From positions 1-37,251 of IMG/VR virus record IMGVR_UViG_3300035670_000663: DNA of 37,251 bases, one strand, 5' to 3'. Shown one piece after another: positions 21,530 to 29,276 of this stretch. The notes under the pieces are model-generated. The model saw only the letters and a list, made by a program, of their open reading frames with translations, made no database searches and had not been told where the DNA came from. A program made the translations under genes and the position numbers. Position 1 is the stretch's first letter. The number at the start of each line of letters is the position of its first letter. The DNA is from a virus.

Positions 21530-21558
21530 TTGACGCCTAGCGGCACCTAGCCCATGAT
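21530..21558 (+). promoter_or_regulatory. Promoter-like site with tandem CTAG operator
   Basis: TTGACG (21530-21535) and CATGAT (21553-21558) are 17 bases apart. CTAG at 21537 and 21547 fills the spacer at ten-base spacing, with one base between TTGACG and the first CTAG, as in the erf promoter. A second TTGACC lies just upstream at 21522 and two more CTAG at 21503 and 21509. Confidence 0.55.
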
Positions 21559-21586
21559 GGACAGGTAGTCGCCCCTACCCCAGCAT

Positions 21587-21817
21587 GTGATCCACCCAGA
21601 CCACAAGCCTTCCCCCCTCCAGACCATCCTCCCGCCAGCCACACCCTCCAAACCCTGGCCGCGCTGGCACTTCAAGTCACGCCTCATCGAAGACTGGGCC
21701 TCCATTCGCCCTGGTGACTTTGACCTCGTTCAACGCTTCTTCGAATGGGATGGCCTGCCCTACACCATCCAATACCACCCGCCCCTTCTCACGCCCTCAA
21801 CCCCTAGCCCTAACTAG
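21587..21817 (+). CDS. Hypothetical protein of 76 residues
   Basis: It starts at GTG with no strong ribosome site. The N- and C-termini are Pro-rich, and the middle (WHFKSRLIEDWASIRPGDFD then LVQRFFEWDGLPY) is a plausible folded core. Its TAG stop forms the second CTAG of a tandem CTAG-N6-CTAG site. The function is unknown. The Pro-rich ends lower confidence in the limits, not in the core. Confidence 0.5.
   Translation: MIHPDHKPSPLQTILPPATPSKPWPRWHFKSRLIEDWASIRPGDFDLVQRFFEWDGLPYTIQYHPPLLTPSTPSPN
21804..21817 (+). promoter_or_regulatory. Tandem CTAG operator-like site
   Basis: CTAG at 21804-21807 and 21814-21817 are ten bases apart, at the end of one gene and 27 bases before the next start. 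There is no TTGAC box in the same position as at the other sites. Confidence 0.4.
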
Positions 21818-21843
21818 GACCGTGCCCTCTACCCCTTCATCCG

Positions 21844-22206
21844 ATGTCTTCCTCTTCCTCTTCTTCGCAGCCTTCTTCGCAACAGTCATCGCCCACTTCG
21901 GCGCTTGAGCTGCTGGATGAACTCTCAGCCCTCAAGCTCCACATCGACGACCTCAAGGCCCGGTACGACGCTCTCCTCCAGCAGCTGGACGCTGCCTACC
22001 GCGACCACCAGCTAACTGACGACGACCTGCAGACCACCACCCATAAGTTCTCTCGTCAGTGCCGTAAGTCCTATTCCTTCGCCCCAGAGCACCCTGTCAC
22101 CATCCATGAAGCCTCCCTCAAGGCTGAAAAGGAACTGGCCATTGCCCTAGGTGAAGCCGAGGAAAAACTGACCTACTTCTGGACCCTCCGCCGTGTGACC
22201 AAATGA
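21844..22206 (+). CDS. Coiled-coil protein of the replication-recombination block
   Basis: This 120-residue protein has a Ser-rich start (1-20), then a long helix (LELLDELSALKLHIDDLKAR onward) and a second helical pair ending WTLRRVTK. The leader before the ATG is pyrimidine-rich (CCCCTTCATCC), similar to the leader repeats upstream. Its stop overlaps the next ATG. The coiled coil suggests dimerisation; the partner is unknown. Confidence 0.6.
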   Translation: MSSSSSSSQPSSQQSSPTSALELLDELSALKLHIDDLKARYDALLQQLDAAYRDHQLTDDDLQTTTHKFSRQCRKSYSFAPEHPVTIHEASLKAEKELAIALGEAEEKLTYFWTLRRVTK

Positions 22207-22373
22207 CAGTTGCCATTGAAACCCGTCGCCTCTCTGTCGTCCTCACACTCCCTGAAGTCGAAGCCCTACGCCGTCACCTTCAACCAGAAGAAGGCATGAA
22301 CGACCTCCTACGCAGAATCGTTCATGATCGGATTCAAGCAGGCAAACCATCCACGCTCAATAGCAACAGATGA
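22203..22373 (+). CDS. Small ribbon-helix-helix-like protein of 56 residues
   Basis: It is coupled to both neighbours by ATGA overlaps. The order strand (RRLSVVLTLPEVEAL), turn, helix (NDLLRRIVHDRIQAG) fits an Arc/CopG-type DNA-binding fold. It probably regulates the surrounding operon. The fold is judged by pattern only. Confidence 0.6.
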   Translation: MTVAIETRRLSVVLTLPEVEALRRHLQPEEGMNDLLRRIVHDRIQAGKPSTLNSNR

Positions 22374-22801
22374 CCCTCTGCTTCGTGGTCTACGGCCTGC
22401 CTGCTGCCCAAGGTTCAAAACGACACATGGGGAACGGCATCCTCGTGGAATCCTCCAAAGCAGTCTCCCCCTGGCGTCAAGACTGCAAACACGCAGCCCT
22501 CGCCATCAAACCTCATGACTGGGACACCTCCCTTCCCATGGGGCTCTCCGTCATCTTCCGCTTCAAACGCCCCGCTACCCATATCGGTAAACGGGGCGTC
22601 AAGCCTTCTGCCCCACTTCACAACACCTCAGCACGCTCCGGTGACCTTGACAAGCTCTGTCGATCCACCCTCGATTCCCTGACAGGAGTCCTTTACGACG
22701 ATGACCGTCAGGTCGTCTCCATCACCGCCACCAAGCGGTACTGCCTTTCTGATGAACCTCAAGGGGCTCTCATCACCCTTATCCCACTAGCGGCAAGCTA
22801 A
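22370..22801 (+). CDS. rusA: RusA-type Holliday junction resolvase
   Basis: This 143-residue protein has the RusA layout: YGLPAAQGSKRHM near the start, then GDLDKLCRSTLDSLTGVLYD (91-110) with the catalytic Asp residues 92/94 and 102 and the following acidic DDRQV. RusA homodimers cut four-way junctions and are frequent in phage replication blocks, clearing recombination intermediates before packaging. It is coupled to the upstream small regulator and ends before a strong Shine-Dalgarno site of the next gene. Confidence 0.85.
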   Translation: MTLCFVVYGLPAAQGSKRHMGNGILVESSKAVSPWRQDCKHAALAIKPHDWDTSLPMGLSVIFRFKRPATHIGKRGVKPSAPLHNTSARSGDLDKLCRSTLDSLTGVLYDDDRQVVSITATKRYCLSDEPQGALITLIPLAAS

Positions 22802-22817
22802 GCCGGAGGTAGACGTC

Positions 22818-23129
22818 ATGGCCGACTTTGCCATCCTTGCCAGTCACCCTGACTGCTCAAGCCTTCTCGTTGGTATCCGCTTGGATGCCTTCGATGAATC
22901 CACTGCCACTGATCACGCTTTCCACCTCACCCACTCCTACTTCATCCCAGGCCTTCACCTCCCATACAAAGCCCTGTCCAAGGAAGGTGATTACCTCGTC
23001 GTCTACTCGTATAACGGCTATACTCGTATCACCCTTGTGCCTGCATCCTCTTACGATGAAGCGGTAAGGGTCATGGCACAACTCAAACATCACGGGCGCA
23101 TCGTCACCCCTGATCAGCCCATCGCATAA
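22818..23129 (+). CDS. Hypothetical protein of 103 residues
   Basis: A strong GGAGGT lies seven bases before the ATG, unlike most neighbours. The protein is mixed alpha/beta with many His, Tyr and Asp (LHLPYKALSKEGDYLVVYSY, then a helix EAVRVMAQLKHHG). No motif was recognised. It lies between the resolvase and the methyltransferase. The function is unknown. Confidence 0.6.
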   Translation: MADFAILASHPDCSSLLVGIRLDAFDESTATDHAFHLTHSYFIPGLHLPYKALSKEGDYLVVYSYNGYTRITLVPASSYDEAVRVMAQLKHHGRIVTPDQPIA

Positions 23130-23138
23130 TCCATAATC

Positions 23139-24371
23139 ATGGCCTCAATCTCAGACCTAAAGTTTGACCATAAGAACGCTCGTAAGCGCACCAACTCCTC
23201 CAGCACCCTCATACGCGAATCGCTACAGCGTTACGGTGCTGCACGCTCTATCGTCATTGACGAAGACAATCGCATCCTTGCCGGTAACGGCACCATCGAA
23301 GCTGCCAAGGCCCTAGGCCTCGACAAGCTCAAGGTCATTGAAGCCGCAGGCGATGAAATCATTGCCGTCAAGCGCACTGGCCTCTCCGAGCACGACAAAG
23401 TAGGCCTGGCCCTAGCCGATAACCGTGCTGCTGAACTGTCAGAGTGGGACGCTGAAATGCTCCACCAGCTCAGCGAAGAACACGACCTCAAACCCTGGTT
23501 TGAACCAGAAGACCTCGAGCAGCTGCTCAGCCAAACCCAAACCCTTGACCCCGTAGAAGGCAACACTGACCCTGACGAGGTTCCAGAGCCCCCAGCTGAT
23601 CCCATCACCAAGCCCGGTGACCTCTGGATTCTCGGCAACCATCGCCTCCTCTGCGGCGATTCCACCGACCCTCTGGCCCTAGAGCGTCTGATGGAAAACA
23701 AACCCGCAGACCTTTGGCTCACTGATCCTCCATATAACGTCTCCTACGAAGGCAAAACCAAAGACGCTCTCACAATCAAAAATGACTCAATGTCTAACGC
23801 TGCTTTTAGGCAGTTTCTTGTTGATGTCTATAACACCGCCAATTGCTTCCTCAGACCTGGCGCATCATTTTATATCTGGCACGCAGACTCAGAAGGTTTT
23901 AACTTTAGAGGAGCTGCATTTGACGTAGGCTGGAAAGTTCGCCAATGTCTTGTCTGGGTCAAATCCGTTATGGTCATGGGACGTCAAGACTATCAATGGA
24001 AACATGAACCCTGTCTATACGGCTGGACTGAAGGTGCTGCACACTTCTGGGCCTCAGATCGCAAGCAAACTACCGTCCTTGAATTTGATAAGCCTCGTCG
24101 CAACGGTGAGCACCCAACCATGAAGCCCGTTGACCTCTTTCAATACCTCATGGGCAACTCCACCAAACAAGGCGATATCGTTCTCGATTCCTTCGGTGGT
24201 TCTGGCACCACCCTTATCGCAGCAGAACGTACTCACCGTCACGCTCGCCTCATGGAACTCGACCCCGTCTACTGCGACGTCATCGTCAAACGCTGGGAAG
24301 ACTTCACGGGCCACACCGCCGTCTGTATCCCATCAGACGCTCACTTCACGGAGTCCCAGGAGGCAGCCTAA
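23139..24371 (+). CDS. ParB-domain / N6-adenine DNA methyltransferase fusion
   Basis: This is a 410-residue protein. Residues 1-105 match the ParB/Srx N-terminal domain (SLQRYGAARSIVIDEDNRIL, LAGNGTIEAAKALG). After a Pro-rich linker (140-160) a beta-class methyltransferase follows: LTDPPYN (195-200) as catalytic motif and DSFGGSGTT (350-358) as the AdoMet site, in DPPY-first order. It should methylate adenine in phage DNA. No restriction nuclease is adjacent, so it looks like an orphan enzyme for protection or regulation. DNA around 23740-24010 is more AT-rich than the rest. It ends in a TAATG overlap with the small terminase gene. Confidence 0.9.
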   Translation: MASISDLKFDHKNARKRTNSSSTLIRESLQRYGAARSIVIDEDNRILAGNGTIEAAKALGLDKLKVIEAAGDEIIAVKRTGLSEHDKVGLALADNRAAELSEWDAEMLHQLSEEHDLKPWFEPEDLEQLLSQTQTLDPVEGNTDPDEVPEPPADPITKPGDLWILGNHRLLCGDSTDPLALERLMENKPADLWLTDPPYNVSYEGKTKDALTIKNDSMSNAAFRQFLVDVYNTANCFLRPGASFYIWHADSEGFNFRGAAFDVGWKVRQCLVWVKSVMVMGRQDYQWKHEPCLYGWTEGAAHFWASDRKQTTVLEFDKPRRNGEHPTMKPVDLFQYLMGNSTKQGDIVLDSFGGSGTTLIAAERTHRHARLMELDPVYCDVIVKRWEDFTGHTAVCIPSDAHFTESQEAA

Positions 24372-24694
24372 TGGCCCCACCTCGTGGCCCTAAAAAAGAA
24401 ACCCTCGAGCGTGCTCAACGCTTTGCTCGCATCATCGCTAATGGCGGAAGGCGCTCAGATTGCATCCGCTACGCACGGGAAAACTGGGGGGTTAAAGACG
24501 ATGCCTGTGACCTTTACCTTCGCATTGCTCGTGAGCAGCTCAAGGCCGACTGGGATCTAGAACGACCCCAAATGGTCGCAGACCTGCTCTCCCAATGCTC
24601 CACCCTGCAAATGGAAGCTCGTCGTGCTGGGCAGTATCACATCGCTCTGGGTGCCATTAACACCGCTGCCAGGCTGGCGAAAATCTGTTCGTGA
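24371..24694 (+). CDS. terS: Terminase small subunit
   Basis: This 107-residue protein directly precedes the large terminase, overlapping it by four bases (GTGA). The N-terminal half has a helix-turn-helix-like section (NGGRRSDCIRYARENWGVK), and the C-terminal helices include ARRAGQYHIALGAINTAARL, a pattern common in small terminases. It should recognise the packaging start. The assignment rests on position plus pattern. Confidence 0.75.
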   Translation: MAPPRGPKKETLERAQRFARIIANGGRRSDCIRYARENWGVKDDACDLYLRIAREQLKADWDLERPQMVADLLSQCSTLQMEARRAGQYHIALGAINTAARLAKICS

Positions 24695-26079
24695 CCATCC
24701 TTGCTGAATCCTCCGGTCACGTCCTCTATGCCGATAGCTCGGCATCCTCGGCACCCTCTACCACCGAAGTCCTAGCCCGCATCCAGGCCAACCTCCTCCC
24801 CCATCAGCAGGCCTTCTGTCAAGACACCACACACCGCAAACTCGGCCTAGTTTGCGGCTTCGGTGCTGGCAAAACCTATGGCCTCGTTGCTAAAGCCGTC
24901 ACCCTGGCAGCACAGAACATCGGCTATGCCTCGGCACTCTTTGAACCTGTTGCCCCCATGCTCCGCGACATCCTCGAGCGGACCATGGATGACCTCCTGA
25001 CCGAATGGCAGATCCCCTTCACTTTCCGCGTTAGCCCCCTTCCTGAATACGTCCTGACCTTTGCCGAAGGGGAGCACACCATCCTGCTGCGGACCATGGA
25101 AACCTGGAACCGCATCCGTGGTCAGAACCTTTGTGCCATCGGCTTTGATGAAGCTGACACCGCCCCGATGCGCGTTGCAGAGAATGCAACAAGGATGGCC
25201 CTAGCCCGCTTGCGTGCTGGCAACATCCGTCAGTTTTACGCGGCTACCACACCAGAAGGTTACGGCTGGGCATTCCAAACGTTCCAGCGTGATGCCAAGG
25301 AAGACACCCGCCTGATTCAAGCCAAGACAGAAGATAACCCCCATCTACCGGATGACTTCATCCCCAGCCTGGTTGACAACTATCCAGCCAACCTGATCCA
25401 GAGCTACCTAAATGGGGAATTCGTCAACTTGACGACGGGCACGGTCTACGACCGCTTCAATCGTGCTCACCACGTCCGACCACTTCCGCCACTCATTGAT
25501 CCCACTACGAAAATCCAAAAAGATTACGATCACAGTAGACCCCATCCAGATGAGACCATTCTGGTCGGCATTGACTTTAACGTCGGTAATACCAACGCAG
25601 TCCTGGCCGTTCGCCGTGATCGTGAACTATTCATCTTTGATGAGGTGGCCGCTGCACATGACACCGATGCTCTAGGCAAAGAGATCCGCCGTAGGTTCCC
25701 AGACTCGAGAATCCTTGGATACCCTGACGCATCAGGCCGCAACCGCTCCACCAACAGCTCTAGGTCTGACATCGCCATCCTGCAGAGCTACGACATCAGC
25801 AACATGGCACCCTCGGCCAATCCACCCGTCAGGGATCGGGTGGCCAGCGTCCAAGCAGCCTTGGAAAACGGCAACGGTGACACCCGGCTATGGATCAGCC
25901 CAAGCTGCAAGAAGCTGATCGAATGCTTGGAGCTGCAGTGCTGGACGGAAAAAGGCGAACCTGACAAGGAAAACGGCTACGACCACATGAACGACGGCCT
26001 CGGCTATCTCGTGCATCGTCTGTTCGAGGTAGGCCGAGCTACCGCAGGCAAGTCGGTTCGCGGTATTCGCCTCTATTGA
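24691..26079 (+). CDS. terL: Terminase large subunit
   Basis: This 462-residue packaging motor starts at GTG. The ATPase has Walker A GFGAGKT (56-62) and Walker B LCAIGFDEAD (147-156), with ATTPEGYGW as the coupling element. The nuclease domain has VGIDFN, YPDASG and DHMNDGLGYLVH, providing the acidic metal ligands of the RNase H fold. This is the standard Terminase_6/3-like layout. It is the last gene before the late promoter-like element at 26083. Confidence 0.93.
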   Translation: MTILAESSGHVLYADSSASSAPSTTEVLARIQANLLPHQQAFCQDTTHRKLGLVCGFGAGKTYGLVAKAVTLAAQNIGYASALFEPVAPMLRDILERTMDDLLTEWQIPFTFRVSPLPEYVLTFAEGEHTILLRTMETWNRIRGQNLCAIGFDEADTAPMRVAENATRMALARLRAGNIRQFYAATTPEGYGWAFQTFQRDAKEDTRLIQAKTEDNPHLPDDFIPSLVDNYPANLIQSYLNGEFVNLTTGTVYDRFNRAHHVRPLPPLIDPTTKIQKDYDHSRPHPDETILVGIDFNVGNTNAVLAVRRDRELFIFDEVAAAHDTDALGKEIRRRFPDSRILGYPDASGRNRSTNSSRSDIAILQSYDISNMAPSANPPVRDRVASVQAALENGNGDTRLWISPSCKKLIECLELQCWTEKGEPDKENGYDHMNDGLGYLVHRLFEVGRATAGKSVRGIRLY

Positions 26080-26082
26080 AGG

Positions 26083-26118
26083 TACAATAGGTGGAGCAGC
26101 GGGGCGCCAACCCCCTGC
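26083..26118 (+). promoter_or_regulatory. Late promoter -10 box plus TGGAGCAG 5' hairpin, copy 1
   Basis: TACAAT (26083-26088) is followed after three bases by TGGAGCAG (26092-26099) and a hairpin: GCAG, bulged C, GGGG, six-base loop, CCCC, CTGC (26096-26118). No good -35 was seen. The same hairpin with a 3-base upper stem recurs at 34981. Transcription should begin inside TGGAGCAG, putting the hairpin at the mRNA 5' end. A TTGACA at 26155 may be a second promoter, without a good -10 box. Confidence 0.55.
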
Positions 26119-26231
26119 CCCCGGTCACCTGCACTACCAGGCAACATGGACATCTTGACACGGCTTCATCTTTTTGCGTTTGCTAAAGCTGGAGGGCACG
26201 TAGCTCAGCCCCAGCAGCAGGAGGTGAAGTG

Positions 26232-26453
26232 ATGACTGACTTCCGTGCGCTATGCGCTGAGCTGGCCGACTCGGTTGAGCTGTTGCTTGAAATGCGAGCG
26301 GTTGACGCTAAGCCGATGGCTATTACCGAAGATCGCCTCTCCCGCGCCCGCGCTGCCTTGGCCCAGCCCGAGCCGCAGGGGCCGAGTGATGAGGCCATCT
26401 CCACCGAGCTGGAGCAGGCGGCTGACACCAACACTACGGAGACAACACCATGA
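26232..26453 (+). CDS. Small acidic protein, first gene of the late operon
   Basis: The product is 73 residues from the ATG preceded by AGGAGG at good spacing; a GTG one codon earlier is possible. An acidic helix (FRALCAELADSVELLLEMRA) is followed by a basic helix and an acidic Thr-rich tail. The stop overlaps the next ATG. No family was recognised. With the next two genes it forms an inserted trio between terminase and portal. Confidence 0.6.
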   Translation: MTDFRALCAELADSVELLLEMRAVDAKPMAITEDRLSRARAALAQPEPQGPSDEAISTELEQAADTNTTETTP

Positions 26454-26758
26454 CCACTGAACATCCGATCGCCCTGCCGTCAGAATTATTTGAAGAATGG
26501 ATACGTCTACCAGTAAGCACTAAACAGCTTCTTGAGACTGCTGTCCAATGGGGTGCTGACATGGAGCTGGAGGCGTGCTGTGAGTGGCTGGACTACAACT
26601 GCCCCTCTGTCGGTGCACACCATCTCCGCTCTGATCGTCGCCCCAATCCGCCGAGTTTGAAGCAGCAGGCGCTGGAGGAGCTGAGAACGATTGAAATGAC
26701 GGATCTGGTGATTACCGACACCATCCGCCGTGCCCTGGAGGCCCTGCCCGATGACTGA
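26450..26758 (+). CDS. Small hypothetical protein, inserted trio
   Basis: This 102-residue protein is coupled by ATGA to the gene before. It contains WIRLPVSTKQLLETAVQWGA, a Cys/Trp-rich segment (ELEACCEWLDYNC) and a C-terminal helix (LKQQALEELRTIEMTDLVIT). The style resembles small proteins common in picocyanobacteria. The function is unknown. Confidence 0.6.
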   Translation: MTTEHPIALPSELFEEWIRLPVSTKQLLETAVQWGADMELEACCEWLDYNCPSVGAHHLRSDRRPNPPSLKQQALEELRTIEMTDLVITDTIRRALEALPDD

Positions 26759-27032
26759 GCAACAACAGCATCGCATTGCAGCGCTGGAGACAGCAGCAAG
26801 TATTGGCCCGCCCGTCACACCAGCCAATACTTCAGCCCCCGCCGATTCGCTGGTGGAGCGGGTGGCCAAAGCGCTTCTTCGCTCTGAAGACGGAGGTTGT
26901 TGGACCGATACCGACTCCGCAGTCAACTGGAAACCTGAAGCCCGCGTCGCGATCCGTGAGGTGGCAGCTTGGCTGGATACCAAAGGTCAGCATGGCTGCT
27001 CCCTATGGCTGCGTGAGGAAGCCAACCGCTAA
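26751..27032 (+). CDS. Small hypothetical protein, inserted trio
   Basis: The product is 93 residues from the ATG at 26751, overlapping the previous gene by eight bases. A Gln-rich start and Pro/Ala linker lead to SLVERVAKALLRSEDGGCW and a final helix EARVAIREVAAWLDTKGQHG. The final pattern is typical of cyanobacterial small proteins of unknown role. No catalytic motif was seen. Confidence 0.6.
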   Translation: MTEQQQHRIAALETAASIGPPVTPANTSAPADSLVERVAKALLRSEDGGCWTDTDSAVNWKPEARVAIREVAAWLDTKGQHGCSLWLREEANR

Positions 27033-27076
27033 CCGGGTCTGCTGGCGGAAAGCTAAAGGCAAAGATCCGCCCTGCC

Positions 27077-27607
27077 ATGGCCCGTTCCTATAAGCGCGAT
27101 AAAAACGGTCGATTCTCCGGTACAGGAGGTGGTGGTAGCAGTGGTGGTGGCAGCAAAGCAGCGACCACACGCAAGGCCAATACTGCTCGAGCAGCTGAGC
27201 TGAAAGCTAAGGGCACCACTGGCCTTGGTGATCGCCTCAAAGCTAAAGGCTTCAGTGGTGGCAAAGGTGCTCAGGAGCGTGCTGGTGGCCTTCGTAGCAG
27301 TGCCTCTGCATCTGGTAAAGGTGTGGCCTTCACTGTTGGCAAAGGCGGCAAAATGTCCAGCGGCCAGGCTGCTGCAACTAGCGGGGCCATCAAGGCTGCA
27401 GCAAGTGCCAAGTCCAAGGCAGGCAATGCTGGCAAAGCTCCTGCACGCACTGATAAGGCACCAGCAAGTGCTGCTAAGGCTCGTTACAAGCAGCTCAGTG
27501 GTGCTGCCCGCAAGAGTTCACCGTTCCGTTCTGCTGCTGATAACCGCAAGGCAGCAGGCGCCAACCGCAGCTTGAAAAGCATGATTGCTAAGCGCGGACG
27601 TGGTTGA
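27077..27607 (+). CDS. Histone-like basic protein with N-terminal RDKNGRF
   Basis: This 176-residue protein is very rich in Lys, Arg, Ala, Gly and Ser, like the tails of histone H1 or bacterial DNA-condensing proteins. It begins MARSYKRDKNGRF, then a Gly/Ser stretch (16-27), repeated AKG/KAAA-type units, and ends KRGRG. It lies directly before the portal gene, so it may be an internal head protein that neutralises packaged DNA. That role is inference; RDKNGRF is shared with the proteins at 16838 and 29277. Confidence 0.65.
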   Translation: MARSYKRDKNGRFSGTGGGGSSGGGSKAATTRKANTARAAELKAKGTTGLGDRLKAKGFSGGKGAQERAGGLRSSASASGKGVAFTVGKGGKMSSGQAAATSGAIKAAASAKSKAGNAGKAPARTDKAPASAAKARYKQLSGAARKSSPFRSAADNRKAAGANRSLKSMIAKRGRG

Positions 27608-27644
27608 TCGCCGCTAACTTCAATCATTCGCCCTAACAAGGATC

Positions 27645-27779
27645 ATGCCAACCGTTACTGCCGTAGGGCGCATCCTCAAGTCAAAGCACGGTGAAGCCAG
27701 GATTCACCACGTCATTGCCATTGATGTTGATGGCACCGTGTCCACTCGCATCAAACGCGTCCTTAAGCCGGAAAGCTAG
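27645..27779 (+). CDS. Small hypothetical protein of 44 residues
   Basis: An ATG to TAG frame lies between the basic protein and the portal gene. The sequence is plausible for a small beta protein (VGRILKSKHGEARIHHVIAI, then DGTVSTRIKRV) and ends PES. A weak AAGG lies upstream. The stop codon is part of a GGAAAGCTAGA motif that recurs at other gene ends. Function unknown. Confidence 0.5.
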   Translation: MPTVTAVGRILKSKHGEARIHHVIAIDVDGTVSTRIKRVLKPES

Positions 27780-27782
27780 AAC

Positions 27783-29258
27783 ATGCTTAATACCACCGGC
27801 CCTGTTCAGCTTCTGACCACGCCCAGCATCCTTGATCTTCGTGTTCAGGATCCTGGCCTTGCCTGGAGGCGGATGCAACCCCGTTGGGAGTTGCTTGAGG
27901 CACTCTCCGGTGGCACCCTCCAAATGCAGGCCCTAGCCACCAAATGGCTGCCGCAGGAACCCAAGGAAGCTGACGAGTCATATAAGAACAGGCTGGCCAG
28001 CTCGATCTGCCCGCCATACTTCCAGCGAATGGAAGCCATGCTGGCCGGCATGGTGACCCGTAAGCCTATCCGGCTTGATGGTGTTTCTGATGTTGTAACC
28101 GAGCACCTGTATGACGTAGACCTACAGCAAAACGATCTACAGGTCTGGGCCTATAACTTTTGCCGTCAGCTTATACGTTACGGCCACATGGGCGTTTTGG
28201 TTGATTATGGCCGTGGCGAAGATGGCCAAACTACTGATCGTCCGTATTGGGTTAGCTATACCCCTCGGGATATTCTTGACTGGCGTGCAGACCTGCGGGA
28301 TGGCACGCAGAAGCTGACCATGCTCAGGCTGCATGAACGCCTAGAGCTGCCCTACAACGAATGGGGCACCGAGGTGGTTGAGCAGGTCAGGGTGCTCGAG
28401 CCTGGCCGGTTCCGGTTGTTCCGCAAGCGTCCCAGTCAAGGTGGCGACTGGACGTTGGTTGATGAAGGTCAGACCAGCCTGCCTGATATTCCCTTTGCCG
28501 TGGCCTATGCCAATCGCATTGGCCTGTTGGAGTCGGCTCCGCCGCTGGAAGAGATCGCCTGGCTGAACCTCAAGGCATACCGCTGCGATAGTGACCAGTC
28601 CAACCTGCTCCATATCTCCGCTACCCCTCGGCAGTTTCTGTACGGTGTGCCTGCAGAGCTGGATGAGATTGACGCTGGGCCCGAGTCGGCCATTGCGTTG
28701 CCGCAGGATGCACGGGTCGAGTTTGTTGAGCCTGCCGGTCAGAGCTTCCAGGCCCGCTTCCAGCAGCTGGAAAAGATCGAACAGCAGATCAATCAGCTTG
28801 GGTTGGCGGCGATCATCGGGCAGAAGATGGCAGCAGAAACGGCCAGTGCTAAGGCCATTGACCGCAGTCAAGGCGATTCAGCCCTGATGAACGTGGCCTT
28901 GCAGTTGCAGGATCTGATCGACAACTGCCTGAAGTTCCATGCGGACTACTTGGGCATTGGTGACCCTGGTAGCAGCATGGTCAACACTGACTTTGTGAGT
29001 CAGCGGCTGGAGCCTGCGCAGATGGCTGAACTGGTCAAGCTGTGGAGCTTGGGCGGCATCACGCTGGAAACCTTGCTGATCCAGTTGGCTGATGGGGAGA
29101 TTTTCGTTGATGACTTTGACGTTGATGCAGAGGTAGAGGCGACCAATGCGCTACGGGAAGCTCGGATGCAGGAACAGGAGGCGATGCTGACGGCCAACCT
29201 GAACGCCCAGCAGCAGGGACAGCAGGAGCAGCCTGAGGAGCAGCAGACGGAAAGCTAG
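27783..29258 (+). CDS. Portal protein, DUF4055-like
   Basis: This 491-residue protein forms the dodecameric ring where DNA enters the head. Recognisable portal features are RMEAMLAGMVTRKPIRL near 80, YWVSYTPRDILDWRADL (about 155-171), the core DIPFAVAYANRIGLL and a helical Gln-rich stem (FQQLEKIEQQINQLGLAAII) at about 325-345. The C-terminus is acidic and Gln-rich. This layout fits the DUF4055 portal family. It is followed by a small basic protein, scaffold and capsid genes in the expected order. Confidence 0.85.
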   Translation: MLNTTGPVQLLTTPSILDLRVQDPGLAWRRMQPRWELLEALSGGTLQMQALATKWLPQEPKEADESYKNRLASSICPPYFQRMEAMLAGMVTRKPIRLDGVSDVVTEHLYDVDLQQNDLQVWAYNFCRQLIRYGHMGVLVDYGRGEDGQTTDRPYWVSYTPRDILDWRADLRDGTQKLTMLRLHERLELPYNEWGTEVVEQVRVLEPGRFRLFRKRPSQGGDWTLVDEGQTSLPDIPFAVAYANRIGLLESAPPLEEIAWLNLKAYRCDSDQSNLLHISATPRQFLYGVPAELDEIDAGPESAIALPQDARVEFVEPAGQSFQARFQQLEKIEQQINQLGLAAIIGQKMAAETASAKAIDRSQGDSALMNVALQLQDLIDNCLKFHADYLGIGDPGSSMVNTDFVSQRLEPAQMAELVKLWSLGGITLETLLIQLADGEIFVDDFDVDAEVEATNALREARMQEQEAMLTANLNAQQQGQQEQPEEQQTES

Positions 29259-29276
29259 AGCAACGTCAGGGTTGCA

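Noticed and set aside
21714-21908. Overlapping frame with a Phe-rich hydrophobic end
   Set aside because: It is the off-frame reading of the Ser-rich start of the gene at 21844 and has no start support.
26193-26230. GGGCACGTAGCTCAG resembles a tRNA 5' half
   Set aside because: The following bases do not form the D-stem, anticodon arm or T-loop, and the region leads into a Shine-Dalgarno site.
26146-26232. 28-codon frame in the late leader ending in TGATG at the first gene
   Set aside because: Too short, no ribosome site, and no way to tell it from chance; possible leader peptide only.
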